NCBI GenBank assembly: GCA_046705285.1
Contig: JBJKQK010000255.1
Coordinates: 1 to 64,000 of the forward strand
Reading direction: 5' to 3'
From: SCRD01 sp046705285
GTDB lineage: Bacteria > Acidobacteriota > Terriglobia > UBA7540
Length of the DNA stretch: 64,000 nucleotides
Both the position numbers and the translations under genes were made by a program. Position 1 is the stretch's first letter. Each line of letters begins with the position of its first letter. The notes beneath the pieces were generated by a model. That model had not been told where the DNA came from and searched no databases. It saw only the letters and a program-made list of their open reading frames with translations. Below are positions 27,349 through 36,496 of the stretch, one piece after another.

Positions 27349-29916
27349 TCAGCTCAGTTCCAACTCCAGGCGGTGGACTCCACGCCGGCTCAACTTAAAG
27401 GCGGCATATGTGGATTGCCTGACCCTCTTCGTAGTCACTTGAACCTGTTGTCCATCAAGCTTTGCTGATCGAGCCTGGCGATCTTTGGGCAGCAGCACTT
27501 CAAGTTCAAATTCCTGTCCATTCCCGGTAAACTCTAATAGCAAGTGGTTTTGTTCAGGTTGCCGGTCGTATCGGTAACTGCAGTAGCCGCCGGATGCGGG
27601 ATAGCGGATGGTCACGTGGGCGCTGTGCACTGCGGCTGCTTCCCAGCGTGGGGCCAGCAGGGCCCGGCTGAAGGCGACACCATTGTCTTTGACTCCCGCC
27701 AGCCCTTCCACCATTGCATAAATGATCGCGGCGCTCCATCCATTGGGAATTCCGGTGGAAAGGTCATCGTAAGGCGCGAACACCACAGGAGCATCGCTCA
27801 GCGTCGCAGCGAGAACCATCCATTTACTGTTCCCGACTCCAGCCACAAATTCGAGCGAAGAGATCGTGCGTTGGGGATGGGGATTATTGAATCCTGCCGC
27901 ATAAACGCCGGTGTCTGGAAGACCGTGGACTGCATGTTGCCACGCCACTCGAATCCGGTCATTAATTCTAGGACCGTGGCGTTCATATTTGCTGTCATGC
28001 GGTTCCCACCAGGAACCTACGTTCTTGCCCACCTCGACATACTCGGAATGTGAACTGCCGTCGGCGTAGTGAATCGTCAGCTTTCCGACCGTACGTTCGG
28101 GTCCGGCAGCGGCGTGCAAAAGATAAATGCTGGATGCCCGCGCCTGTACCGGCAATGTAGCCCGACGTTTGTAGCCAGATTCCTGCGCCAGCCCGAGGCA
28201 GGCGCGACGGCCGTTGGATGCGGGGTTTATCACTTTAAACGGGATGCCCTGGAATTCCTGCTTTCCGGACGGCATGCCACTCATGTTCTGACCCGGTTGG
28301 CCCACCCATCCCGGAACTCCCGGCGCACCGGCTCCAAAGTCCGCATTGACAATGCTTTGCATGTCCAACGGCTGGAAACTTCTGGGTGGAACCTCAAACG
28401 CTTTTCCACGAAGGGTGACGGGGAGGTAGCGGCGGAACCGGTCCGCCACGGCTTTCTCTCGCCGAAGGATGTCCACCGCGTACTCTTCAAATCCGTGTTC
28501 AAAAGCACCGTGAGCAAGTTCGCCGGCAACAACTGACAGGACTCCGCCGTTGACGTACTCCCAGACTTCACCTGGTTCGTTCTGCGTGAAATCTTTCTTG
28601 AAAGGGGGGTAAATACCATAAAATTCGCCCGGTGACGTTGACGGCATCTCGCGCCGGATGCGCTGGTAAGTCCGGATGATTTCCACACACTTTTCAGGGG
28701 CAATGCCGCGATTGATGGAATAGGCGTTGGAGAGCGAAACCTGCTTCGACATATCGACCCCCACGTCCGGGTGATAGTCCGGATTCTCCGCAATCCAGTG
28801 GGTATAAAAGTGGCCGTTCCAGGAAAGCCTATCAAGTCGGCGCTGTACAGTATCGGCAAGCGCCACATGTTCCTGTGCTTCCTGTTCTCGTCCGGCGTGG
28901 TTCAGCATTTCGGCCAGACGCCGGCATCCGATGATCAGGTTGGTGTTGTCTCCGTAAAAGACGCCGAATTCACTCTCTCCGGGATAGACCACGAAAACTG
29001 AACCGCCAAATTTCTGCTGGTCGTCGGATACAAAGTCCCAGGTGTCGATCGTGAAGCCGCGATGCATCAACTGGTACTTTTGCGACCACCGGTAGGGATC
29101 GCTCGTTGCATACTTCACCGCCTTGATGGCACAATCGAGCTTTCCCTTCATCCATTCGGTGTCTCCTGTGGCTTTCCACGTGTAATACAACGCTTCGAGG
29201 AAGAACTGCTCCACGTGGCTTTCCACAGGTGCGCGACGCAACTGCCGGAATCCCCTGTCGAACCGGCGCACAAAGCGACCGCGGGCAAACTTCCAGTCAA
29301 AGTAGTTGGCTTCAGGAGTGGCCGGATAACAGTTTTCCCAGATCATGCCGTCTTCGCGTTGAGTCTCTGCGAAGAAATCGACGGCATCCTTGAGATCAGG
29401 CCAGTAGTACTTCATTCCCTTCATCGTCAGAGTGTGGTCGAAAACCCAGTTCACAAAAAACTGGTAAACACGGTCTTTGTAGCGAATGACGTCGACGGGC
29501 GCTCCTCTATTCCAATCCATCATGGTCCACACGACATCATTTAAAAGATCGTGGAACTCACCACCTTCCTCTGTGACCTCAGTTACGCAATCAACCCGGA
29601 AACCTCTTGAGCCAATAAGCTTTCCCTCGGAGTCGAGTACTCTGACGGTCTGCGTGCCCAGTGCGCCCCCAATCTTGAACTTGAAGGGGTCTTTCGCCTT
29701 TGAGCGCAAATAGCGATTTTCCTCTCCGTCGGCCACTTCAATGGTTCCACTCTCGACACCACTGACACTGATTTCTTGAAGCGGCCGATAGGACTCCTGG
29801 CCGGATGGTTCCAGGCGAATTGATACGCTCGATGCAGACAGTCGTGCAGGACCTGCAAGGGCCCCACCCGCCATGGCAGGAAGAACTTTCAACATTTTGC
29901 GACGATCCATTTTCAT
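27349..29916 (-). CDS. Six-hairpin glycosidase-like protein, Tat-exported
   Basis: An 855-residue exported enzyme. A twin-arginine signal (DRRKMLKVLPAMAGGALAG) leads a beta-sandwich domain (about 30-110). A large alpha-helical region of the (alpha/alpha)6 glycosidase type follows (about 115-500), with repeats of W/D/E-rich helix ends such as TMMDWNRG, QREDGMIWENCY, YTWKATGDTEWM and GDNTNLIIGCRRLAEML. C-terminal beta domains close the protein. The catalytic acids cannot be fixed by eye, and no carbohydrate-active family number is claimed. The ATG at 29916 has GGAAGGAGG 12 bases upstream. It is a single gene on its strand, next to tRNA-Leu. Confidence 0.65.
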   Translation of the reverse strand: MKMDRRKMLKVLPAMAGGALAGPARLSASSVSIRLEPSGQESYRPLQEISVSGVESGTIEVADGEENRYLRSKAKDPFKFKIGGALGTQTVRVLDSEGKLIGSRGFRVDCVTEVTEEGGEFHDLLNDVVWTMMDWNRGAPVDVIRYKDRVYQFFVNWVFDHTLTMKGMKYYWPDLKDAVDFFAETQREDGMIWENCYPATPEANYFDWKFARGRFVRRFDRGFRQLRRAPVESHVEQFFLEALYYTWKATGDTEWMKGKLDCAIKAVKYATSDPYRWSQKYQLMHRGFTIDTWDFVSDDQQKFGGSVFVVYPGESEFGVFYGDNTNLIIGCRRLAEMLNHAGREQEAQEHVALADTVQRRLDRLSWNGHFYTHWIAENPDYHPDVGVDMSKQVSLSNAYSINRGIAPEKCVEIIRTYQRIRREMPSTSPGEFYGIYPPFKKDFTQNEPGEVWEYVNGGVLSVVAGELAHGAFEHGFEEYAVDILRREKAVADRFRRYLPVTLRGKAFEVPPRSFQPLDMQSIVNADFGAGAPGVPGWVGQPGQNMSGMPSGKQEFQGIPFKVINPASNGRRACLGLAQESGYKRRATLPVQARASSIYLLHAAAGPERTVGKLTIHYADGSSHSEYVEVGKNVGSWWEPHDSKYERHGPRINDRIRVAWQHAVHGLPDTGVYAAGFNNPHPQRTISSLEFVAGVGNSKWMVLAATLSDAPVVFAPYDDLSTGIPNGWSAAIIYAMVEGLAGVKDNGVAFSRALLAPRWEAAAVHSAHVTIRYPASGGYCSYRYDRQPEQNHLLLEFTGNGQEFELEVLLPKDRQARSAKLDGQQVQVTTKRVRQSTYAAFKLSRRGVHRLELELS

Positions 29917-30059
29917 TTTTCTGCCAAGCCTCCTTCCGGCGAGGGGAATAGTGGGGTTTGCGGATCTGACCTGCCAATGGCTGACGGCTTGTCCACAGAG
30001 GCGCCAAGGCTGATTGCTTTCTCTGGCAGCGCAGAGACGCTAACATAGCATACCGGCAG

Positions 30060-30090
30060 TTGTAAATAACTTTGGGGGTTAAGGTACAAT
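30060..30090 (+). promoter_or_regulatory. Possible cimA promoter (TTGTAA-N19-TACAAT)
   Basis: A -10 element TACAAT (five of six) at 30085-30090 and a -35 element TTGTAA (four of six) at 30060-30065 are separated by 19 bases. They lie 65 bases before the cimA ATG. The spacer is long, so support is weak to moderate. Confidence 0.35.
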
Positions 30091-30154
30091 TTGACTTCGG
30101 GCAGCAGATCGGTCATCCTCATTTCATCCGCATTTTTAGGGCGTTAACAATACG

Positions 30155-31807
30155 ATGAGAAAAATTCAGATTTACGACACAACCCTCCGAGACGGTTCGC
30201 AGGGCGAAAACATCTCCTTTTCGCTGGAAGACAAGCTCCACATTGTCAGAAAACTGGACGAGCTGGGAGTGGATTATATCGAGGGCGGTTGGCCGGGCTC
30301 GAACCACAAGGACGTGGAGCTTTTCGACAGGGCGCAGGACCTGACACTGAAGCAGGCCAGGATGACGGCATTCGGCAGCACGCGCCACCCGCGCTATGAC
30401 GTGGACCACGATCCGAATCTCAAAGCCCTGGTGGGAGCCCACACGCCTGTGGTGACCATTTTCGGGAAAAGTTGGGATCTGCACGTGAAGAGGGCGCTGG
30501 GAATTTCGCTGAAAGAAAACCTCGACCTGATCCGCGAGTCAGTAGCCTTTCTAAAGTCGCGTGGCAAGGAAGTGATTTATGACGCCGAGCATTTCTTTGA
30601 CGGTTTTAAGGCGGACTCGGAATACGCACTGGCCACTCTGAAGGCGGCCGAGGAAGCGGGAGCCGATACAATTGTTTTGTGCGACACGAACGGCGGTACG
30701 CTGCCGTCCGACATTCGCGAACGTTTTCTTAGGGCATCGAAGCACGTCGATACGCCCTTGGGGATTCATACTCACAATGACAGCGAGATGGCAGTTGCTA
30801 ATGCGATTGTGGCCCTGCAGGCTGGAGCGGTGCAGGTGCAGGGCACCATCAACGGTTATGGAGAACGGTGCGGCAATGCCAACCTCTGCTCAGTGATCGC
30901 CAACATCGAGTTGAAACTTGGAATGAGCTCGATCGGCAAGGAAAACCTGAAGCGCCTGACGGAAGTCTCCCGTTACGTCAGCGAGCTGGCTAACCTGCCG
31001 CCGCGCCAGGACCTTCCATATGTTGGCAAAAGCGCCTTTGCCCACAAAGGCGGTATCCATGTGAGTGCGGTGATGAAGGAATCTGCGGCTTACGAGCACG
31101 TGGAACCGGCCGTGGTTGGCAACGAACGCCGGGTGCTGGTTTCGGAGCTTTCTGGAAAGAGCAACATTCTCTATAAGGCTGCCGAAAAGGGATTAAAGAT
31201 AGACAAGTCTTCTCCAGCTGCCAAGGTTGTAGTAGACAAGCTGAAGGAGATGGAGCATTTCGGCTATCAGTTTGAAGGCGCCGAAGCTTCCTTTGAAGTG
31301 CTGTTCGACAAGCTGGTGCACGAAACTAAAGACCTCTTCGAGTTGGACGGCTTTCGCGTCATTACAGAAAAGAAGGGCGCCAGTGAGCCATATTCTGAGG
31401 CCGTGATCAAGTTGCGAGTGGACGGCACGGAAGAGCATACGGCCGCCGAGGGGTCCGGGCCTGTCAGCGCGTTGGATCGAGCCTTGAGAAAATCGCTGAC
31501 CACTTTCTTCCCTTGCATCCGCGAGATTCGCCTGACCGATTATAAGGTGCGCGTCCTGAACCCGCAGGGTGGGACTGACGCCAAGGTGCGGGTGCTCATC
31601 GAGTCAAGCGACGGCCAGGAAAGCTGGGGAACAGTGGGCGTCTCCGAAAACATCATCGAGGCTAGTTGGCTGGCGCTGGTGGACAGCATCACTTACAAGC
31701 TCAAAAAGGAATACGGCACGCGGGGGAAGGGAAGCGAGGCCGGCAACGCGGCGGCAAGTGAGTCCGGTCCTGACCACAAGGAGCCCGTCGGGTCACAGCA
31801 TTCCTGA
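30155..31807 (+). CDS. cimA: (R)-Citramalate synthase
   Basis: Condenses acetyl-CoA with pyruvate to (R)-citramalate, giving a threonine-independent route to 2-oxobutyrate and isoleucine. The 550-residue product has the HMGL-like barrel with IYDTTLRDGSQGE at 5-17, the metal pair HTHND and the conserved NGYGERCGNANL. A C-terminal LeuA-type regulatory domain (about 400-520, ALRKSLTTFFPCI, VRVLNPQGGTDAKVRVLI) follows. The length and the DGSQGE form distinguish it from 2-isopropylmalate synthase. The C-terminal domain is the usual site of isoleucine feedback. The last about 25 residues are a polar, low-complexity tail. The ribosome site is weak. A small DUF4019 gene follows after 110 bases. Confidence 0.9.
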   Translation: MRKIQIYDTTLRDGSQGENISFSLEDKLHIVRKLDELGVDYIEGGWPGSNHKDVELFDRAQDLTLKQARMTAFGSTRHPRYDVDHDPNLKALVGAHTPVVTIFGKSWDLHVKRALGISLKENLDLIRESVAFLKSRGKEVIYDAEHFFDGFKADSEYALATLKAAEEAGADTIVLCDTNGGTLPSDIRERFLRASKHVDTPLGIHTHNDSEMAVANAIVALQAGAVQVQGTINGYGERCGNANLCSVIANIELKLGMSSIGKENLKRLTEVSRYVSELANLPPRQDLPYVGKSAFAHKGGIHVSAVMKESAAYEHVEPAVVGNERRVLVSELSGKSNILYKAAEKGLKIDKSSPAAKVVVDKLKEMEHFGYQFEGAEASFEVLFDKLVHETKDLFELDGFRVITEKKGASEPYSEAVIKLRVDGTEEHTAAEGSGPVSALDRALRKSLTTFFPCIREIRLTDYKVRVLNPQGGTDAKVRVLIESSDGQESWGTVGVSENIIEASWLALVDSITYKLKKEYGTRGKGSEAGNAAASESGPDHKEPVGSQHS

Positions 31808-31917
31808 CCTTTTGGTGCTCGCGAAGCATTTTACCAGTCTCTCCGCGGACCCCTGCGGCCTGCCGCGAAGTTATTGATTGTCTGGTTGACAACTGTGGGG
31901 CAAAGAGGGAGGAGAAC

Positions 31918-32340
31918 ATGGCTCGACGAGCAGCATGTCTGTTCGTAGTCGCACTTGTCCTGGCCCCCGTCGCTTTCTTGGCCCAGAACCCGAGCAAGGA
32001 AAGAGCAGCAGTAGCAGCCGCTGAAAAGTGGCTCAGCCTTGTCGACCGGGGCAAGTATGCCGAGAGCTGGAAAGAGTCCGCCACATATTTTCGCGCGCGC
32101 GTCACAGAGCGGAAATGGGAGCAGATGTCACGGAGTGTCCGGGAACCTTTGGGCAAGCTGATTTCGCGGCACTTAAAAAATGCAACCTATGAAACATCTT
32201 TGCCAGGAGCCCCCGACGGACAGTACGTCGTGATGAAGTTTGACACCTCGTTCGTGAACAAGAAGTCGGCGGTTGAAACCGTTACCACCATGATGGATAA
32301 GGATGGAGCTTGGCGTGTGGTCGGCTATTTCATCAGGTAA
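31918..32340 (+). CDS. DUF4019-family exported protein
   Basis: A 140-residue protein with a signal peptide (RRAACLFVVALVLAPVAFLAQ). The mature domain matches the DUF4019 pattern: AEKWLSLVDRGKYAESW near the start, REPLGKLISRHL in the middle and GQYVVMKFDTSF followed by VTTMMDKDGAWRVVGYFI at the end. The fold is likely SnoaL/NTF2-like, and no function is known for the family. GGGAGGAG precedes the ATG. It may be cotranscribed with cimA, though nothing links them functionally. Confidence 0.8.
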   Translation: MARRAACLFVVALVLAPVAFLAQNPSKERAAVAAAEKWLSLVDRGKYAESWKESATYFRARVTERKWEQMSRSVREPLGKLISRHLKNATYETSLPGAPDGQYVVMKFDTSFVNKKSAVETVTTMMDKDGAWRVVGYFIR

Positions 32341-32590
32341 GCCCCGCAGCACGATCATCCGCACGCTGGGCTTGCGCCTGTCCATCCCACGCCCCGAGGT
32401 TTGAACGTACGCAGGCCGGGCATCAACGGGGAGAGACCTGTCGGCGTTTCACTGGGCGGCTGGAGCTTTCACGGGCTTCTCGTGCGTTCCAAAGTCTTTG
32501 TGACTCAGACTCCAGATAGAGTCGTCCTTGGTTGCCTGCCCCTGCGACTTGATTTCCCGGCATTAAAGAATTGGCCCATTCATTCTGAGT

Positions 32591-34042
32591 TCAACTCACA
32601 ACCGTCACAGGGTCCTGAGGAGAGATCTCGTTAGGATCATTGACCGTAGCTCCTGGCGGAGCCTTAACCGGACCGCGCAGTAACGGATCATTCGTTGAAT
32701 GCATCCAGGCATCCATGCGGTGCCTCATCTCCTCCAATGTGGACCGGAAGGATGGATCGCCTGCCAGGTTATTTCGCTCATTGGGATCAAAAAGAAGGTC
32801 GTAGAGGGCTTCTGGAGCCACGATCTGCCTGGCCCAGCCGTTTTCCACCCAGTAGGCTTTTGTTGGCCCGTCATCACAATTTGGCAGAACGGGGTGACGC
32901 CGTCCTCCGTAATGGCGAATGTACTTCCATCGTTTTGTTCGCACCGCCCTCTTGGGTTCGTAAGAAGCGTGATAATTTACCTCCGAAAACAGAGCCTCAT
33001 TGATCTCCTGAGTTTTCCCGTGCAGCACGGGCAGGAAGGACCGGCCCTGGAGCCACGCTGGCAACTTGATTCCCAGCAGTTCGCAAAGGGTAGGATAGAT
33101 GTCCAGATGCGAGATCATGGCATCACACACCTTGCCTCCCGTGAATCCTCCCGGGCCGCGCATGACCAGATGGACTCCCATCCCTCCGTCGTAGAGGTTG
33201 CACTTCATCATCGGCCAGGCGATGCCGTGGTCGGTGGTTGAAATGACGAGCGTGTTTTTTGCCAGCCCCGTTGCTTCCAAAGCAGCCAGTACTTCCCCTA
33301 CTCCCCAGTCGAGCGTCCGTACCGTCTCATGGAAATCAGCCATATCCTTACGGCTGGGCGGCACATCCGGAATGGGCTTGGGCGGCTCCATATAGCGCCG
33401 GTCATCTTCGGGCGCAGCCTGATGATAAGGGCGGTGAGTCTCAAAATAGCCGACCGTCAGCCAGAAAGGCTGCTTGGGACGGTTGTGTATAAACCGAACG
33501 GCACGAGGGGTAACTCCCGAAACGCGATTTCCGGGAGGGATGGGAGATTCGACGTAGTCATATCCAATTGTATGCGGATCTTTGGCGATGTGCTGAAGGC
33601 CGATCAGCGCCGAATAGTATCCAGCCTCCTGTCGCAAAGTGCGAACGATGTGATGTTGGTAGCCTGTGGGGGTCATAGAGAAGCCGCGGTTCACGAGTCC
33701 CAGCATACCGTTGCTGTGAGGACACTCCCCGGTCAGAAGACTTGCCCGACTGGGAGAACACGTGGGGGCGGCATTAAACGCTTGCCGGAAAAGAACACCC
33801 TCTTCTGCAAGCCGCTGGAGATTCGGAGTCGGAACTGAGTAACCGTAAGGGCTGGTGAGGCGTCCGGTATCGTGAGAATGGATATAAAGGATGTTAGGAC
33901 GGCCGGTTGTCGCTGGAAAAGCGCTGTGGACGGCGGCAGGCGCCAGAACTGCTCCCATAGCACCGGCCACGGAGGCTTTCAGAAAATCCCTCCGGCCGGG
34001 AGAGCAGTGCAAGTTGGATTCTTGATTATTCCGAGATTTCAT
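32591..34042 (-). CDS. Tat-exported sulfatase (formylglycine-type)
   Basis: A 483-residue sulfate ester or sulfamate hydrolase. A Tat signal (GRRDFLKASVAGAMGAVL) precedes the alkaline-phosphatase-like fold starting PNILYIHSHDTGR. The cysteine to be converted to formylglycine is in TCSPSRASLLTG. STTDHGIAWP provides the late metal-ligand Asp/His. The first metal-binding pair reads HD rather than the more common DD, a variant seen in heparan-N-sulfatase-like groups. It needs a formylglycine-generating enzyme (or anaerobic maturase) encoded elsewhere. The gene stands alone between divergent regions; a carbohydrate-polymer role would match the glycosidases and esterase at 20-30 kb. Confidence 0.88.
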   Translation of the reverse strand: MKSRNNQESNLHCSPGRRDFLKASVAGAMGAVLAPAAVHSAFPATTGRPNILYIHSHDTGRLTSPYGYSVPTPNLQRLAEEGVLFRQAFNAAPTCSPSRASLLTGECPHSNGMLGLVNRGFSMTPTGYQHHIVRTLRQEAGYYSALIGLQHIAKDPHTIGYDYVESPIPPGNRVSGVTPRAVRFIHNRPKQPFWLTVGYFETHRPYHQAAPEDDRRYMEPPKPIPDVPPSRKDMADFHETVRTLDWGVGEVLAALEATGLAKNTLVISTTDHGIAWPMMKCNLYDGGMGVHLVMRGPGGFTGGKVCDAMISHLDIYPTLCELLGIKLPAWLQGRSFLPVLHGKTQEINEALFSEVNYHASYEPKRAVRTKRWKYIRHYGGRRHPVLPNCDDGPTKAYWVENGWARQIVAPEALYDLLFDPNERNNLAGDPSFRSTLEEMRHRMDAWMHSTNDPLLRGPVKAPPGATVNDPNEISPQDPVTVVS

Positions 34043-34227
34043 TGAACCTCCTTATTTGGCAGCCAGTCGAGGCGGCGAGTGCCAGGCAAAAAGCCTCTGG
34101 GTCACGCGCGGATATTATATGTTATACGGCTCCGAATGCCAGGGTCGATGGGGTCCCCCAAGTCTTCAAGAACCGCGCCTGAGCCCTGGTACCCGACAAT
34201 GCAAATCAGAGTTGAGGGATAACAGAA

Positions 34228-35469
34228 TTAGTGATGGGCGGGATGTTCCACCGCAGCTTTTTTCGGGATGCGGGCGGCGAGCATCAGGACACACCCGACC
34301 AGAGAGGCGATGATCAGAGTGATCATCATGCCGGTGTCCGCGGAAATGTGCGCGAAGGCCCCGGCAATGGACCCGCCAACAAAACTGCCCAGGAACTGCA
34401 TGCTGTTGTAAACCCCCAGCGCGCTGCCCTGAGCGGACTCGGGGCCGGATTTGCTGACCATGCTGGGAAGCATTGGCTCGAGACCGGTGAAGCCGATGTA
34501 GAAGAGAGTCCCGCCTGCCAGCATCGCAGACAGTTGGGTTGGAGCGAGTCCCAGGATTTGTGGGCGGAAGAGAAGGATGGCGCTCGGCAAGAAAGTGAGA
34601 AAGGCGATTGCTGAGAGAGATTTTGCGAGACCATGGTCGGCGCCGCGGCTGAAGGCGAACATAGTGAATGCGCTGACAAAAATCATGGGCAGGAGCAGTT
34701 CGTAATAGTGAGTCATCTTCATGTGATACCTGCCGGTCACAATCAGGGGGAAATAGAAAAAGAACGTGCTCATGAAGAAATTCATCAGGAAACCGCCCGC
34801 GTCGAGAGCTTGCAGCGTCTTAATCCGCAGGATTTCGCTGAGCGGAGTAGGAACGGCTCCGGAGGGAGCTACCTCTGGCAAGTACTTTGACAAAAGAACC
34901 ACGGTTCCAAGACCCAGCACGCCGGTGATCCAGAAAAGAGAGGCGGTCCCCCAAATCCCTGCCACAATAGGTCCGGCAACCACTCCGATAATGAAAGCCG
35001 CGCCGATGGGAATGCCGAGAATTGCCATGGCGGTGGAACGGCGTTCAGGCTGGATGTGGTCGGCAACTGTGGCGAAAGCAACGGAAATAATGGCGCCTCC
35101 GCCCTGGACCAGGCGCCCTGCGATCAGAACACCGATTTGCATCCCGGATGGGAATAAGTGGGGAACTGCACAGATGAATGACCCCAGGCTGAAGAGGGCC
35201 ATGCCGAGGATCAAGACTTTGCGCCGGCCGATGCGGTCCGAAAGCCGACCAAGCGGGATCTGCAGGATGGCCATGGTCAGCCCATAGCAACCGAAGGCGA
35301 ATCCCACCAGGAAGCGTGAATGCGTGAACTTCAGCCCGTAAAGCGTAAAGACCGGAAGGACCAGGAAGAGCCCCAGCATCCGCAGGCCGACTACACTGGC
35401 TAAAGTCAGTAAGATTTTCTTTTGGAGACTGGTAAACGGGACTCGGTCGGATTTTGGTCTTCTCGCCAT
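34228..35469 (-). CDS. MFS transporter
   Basis: A 413-residue inner-membrane protein with the 12-helix pattern of the major facilitator superfamily. Loop motif A reads GRLSDRIGRRKVL (about 74-86). The central loop (LPEVAPSGAVPTPLSEILRIK) separates the two six-helix halves. The family includes YajR-type drug-efflux proteins, but the substrate cannot be told. It begins 34 bases after the split methionine synthase pair on the same strand, so it may be part of that transcript and could export a related compound. Confidence 0.8.
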   Translation of the reverse strand: MARRPKSDRVPFTSLQKKILLTLASVVGLRMLGLFLVLPVFTLYGLKFTHSRFLVGFAFGCYGLTMAILQIPLGRLSDRIGRRKVLILGMALFSLGSFICAVPHLFPSGMQIGVLIAGRLVQGGGAIISVAFATVADHIQPERRSTAMAILGIPIGAAFIIGVVAGPIVAGIWGTASLFWITGVLGLGTVVLLSKYLPEVAPSGAVPTPLSEILRIKTLQALDAGGFLMNFFMSTFFFYFPLIVTGRYHMKMTHYYELLLPMIFVSAFTMFAFSRGADHGLAKSLSAIAFLTFLPSAILLFRPQILGLAPTQLSAMLAGGTLFYIGFTGLEPMLPSMVSKSGPESAQGSALGVYNSMQFLGSFVGGSIAGAFAHISADTGMMITLIIASLVGCVLMLAARIPKKAAVEHPAHH

Positions 35470-35503
35470 TTCAGAGCAGGAAAGTCAACGGGCCGAACAG
35501 CAT

Positions 35504-36496
35504 TCAATTGCGCAGAGCTTTAGCAGCCTGAACGGTCACTTTCATTTTTTCAATTGCTTCATCTACCGAGCGAGTCTTCAATCCGCAGTCGGGATCAACC
35601 CAGATGTTTTCCCTGGGAATGACCGCCATGGCTTCACGCAGGCGCTGTTCGACTACGGGTTCACCCTCGATCACATGAGAGTGGACGTCAACAACTCCGA
35701 AGCTGATGTCTTTGGTGTACTTGTCTTTCTTAAAAAGATCCAGCATGTCGAGCCCGCTGTTCGACATTTCAAGGTCGAAATTATCCACACTGAACTGCAA
35801 CATCTGCGGGTAGATGAATTCGAATGCACCATAGCAGATGTGAGTGATGAAATAGGCCTGAAGGCCGTCAGTCACCATGCGCATGGCTTCGATGGCCACC
35901 GGTAGTTCTTCCGGCCGGACGGAGGTTGCCGGTTCGTCGATCTGGATGATTTTTGCACCCGCATCGACCAGTGCTTGTACTTCCTTGCGGATCTCGCGCG
36001 CCAAGGCAAGACATGCCGCTTTGCGGTCGGCATAGGCTTCGTTGAAAGACCAGTCCATGACCGTGTACGGACCTGTGAGCATTCCCTTGACCGGTCGCTT
36101 AGTCAGACTCTGTGCGTACTTCCACCAATTTACGGTGATGGGATGATCCCAGCGAACCTCAGAAGCAATGATCGGCTTGTGGTAATAGCGGTTCCCGTAA
36201 GACCGGACTAGGCCGCCTTGCTCGAAGCCCGAGATATGCTCAGAAAAGTAGGCCACCATATCGCCGCGGTACATTTCGCCGTCCACCAGGACGTCAACGT
36301 CAAGCTCTTCCTGCTTCCGGACCCAGAAATCGGTGGCGCGTTTCTCAGTCTGCTCCAGATCTTCGCGCGTGATCTTCCCTTTTGCGAACTCCGAGCGTGC
36401 TTTCATCAGGTAGTCCGGTTTGGGAAAGCTTCCGACCGAGGTGGTTGGCAAAACGGGTAAGTCGATTCCAAGTTGTCGAAGTTTCTCTCGGCTCAT
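35504..36496 (-). CDS. Split cobalamin-independent methionine synthase, catalytic (C-terminal) half
   Basis: A 330-residue protein equal to the catalytic barrel of MetE, which transfers a methyl group to homocysteine. It begins LPTTSVGSFPKP. All four zinc/homocysteine-site ligands are visible: His219 and Cys221 in ITHICYG, Glu243 in DLEMSN and Cys304 in DPDCGLKTR. QIDEPA at about 185-190 is the substrate loop. Its ATG overlaps the stop of the N-half gene (36493-36496), so the two are translationally coupled. Core-only methionine synthases exist as separate families (MesA to MesD), and split MetE pairs are known mainly from archaea. With the N-type partner present, folate-dependent activity is plausible. 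Confidence 0.85.
   Translation of the reverse strand: MSREKLRQLGIDLPVLPTTSVGSFPKPDYLMKARSEFAKGKITREDLEQTEKRATDFWVRKQEELDVDVLVDGEMYRGDMVAYFSEHISGFEQGGLVRSYGNRYYHKPIIASEVRWDHPITVNWWKYAQSLTKRPVKGMLTGPYTVMDWSFNEAYADRKAACLALAREIRKEVQALVDAGAKIIQIDEPATSVRPEELPVAIEAMRMVTDGLQAYFITHICYGAFEFIYPQMLQFSVDNFDLEMSNSGLDMLDLFKKDKYTKDISFGVVDVHSHVIEGEPVVEQRLREAMAVIPRENIWVDPDCGLKTRSVDEAIEKMKVTVQAAKALRN

Noticed and set aside
26911..27468. A 185-codon plus-strand open frame
   Set aside because: It runs through the antisense of tRNA-Leu and into the end of the glycosidase gene, so it cannot be a gene.
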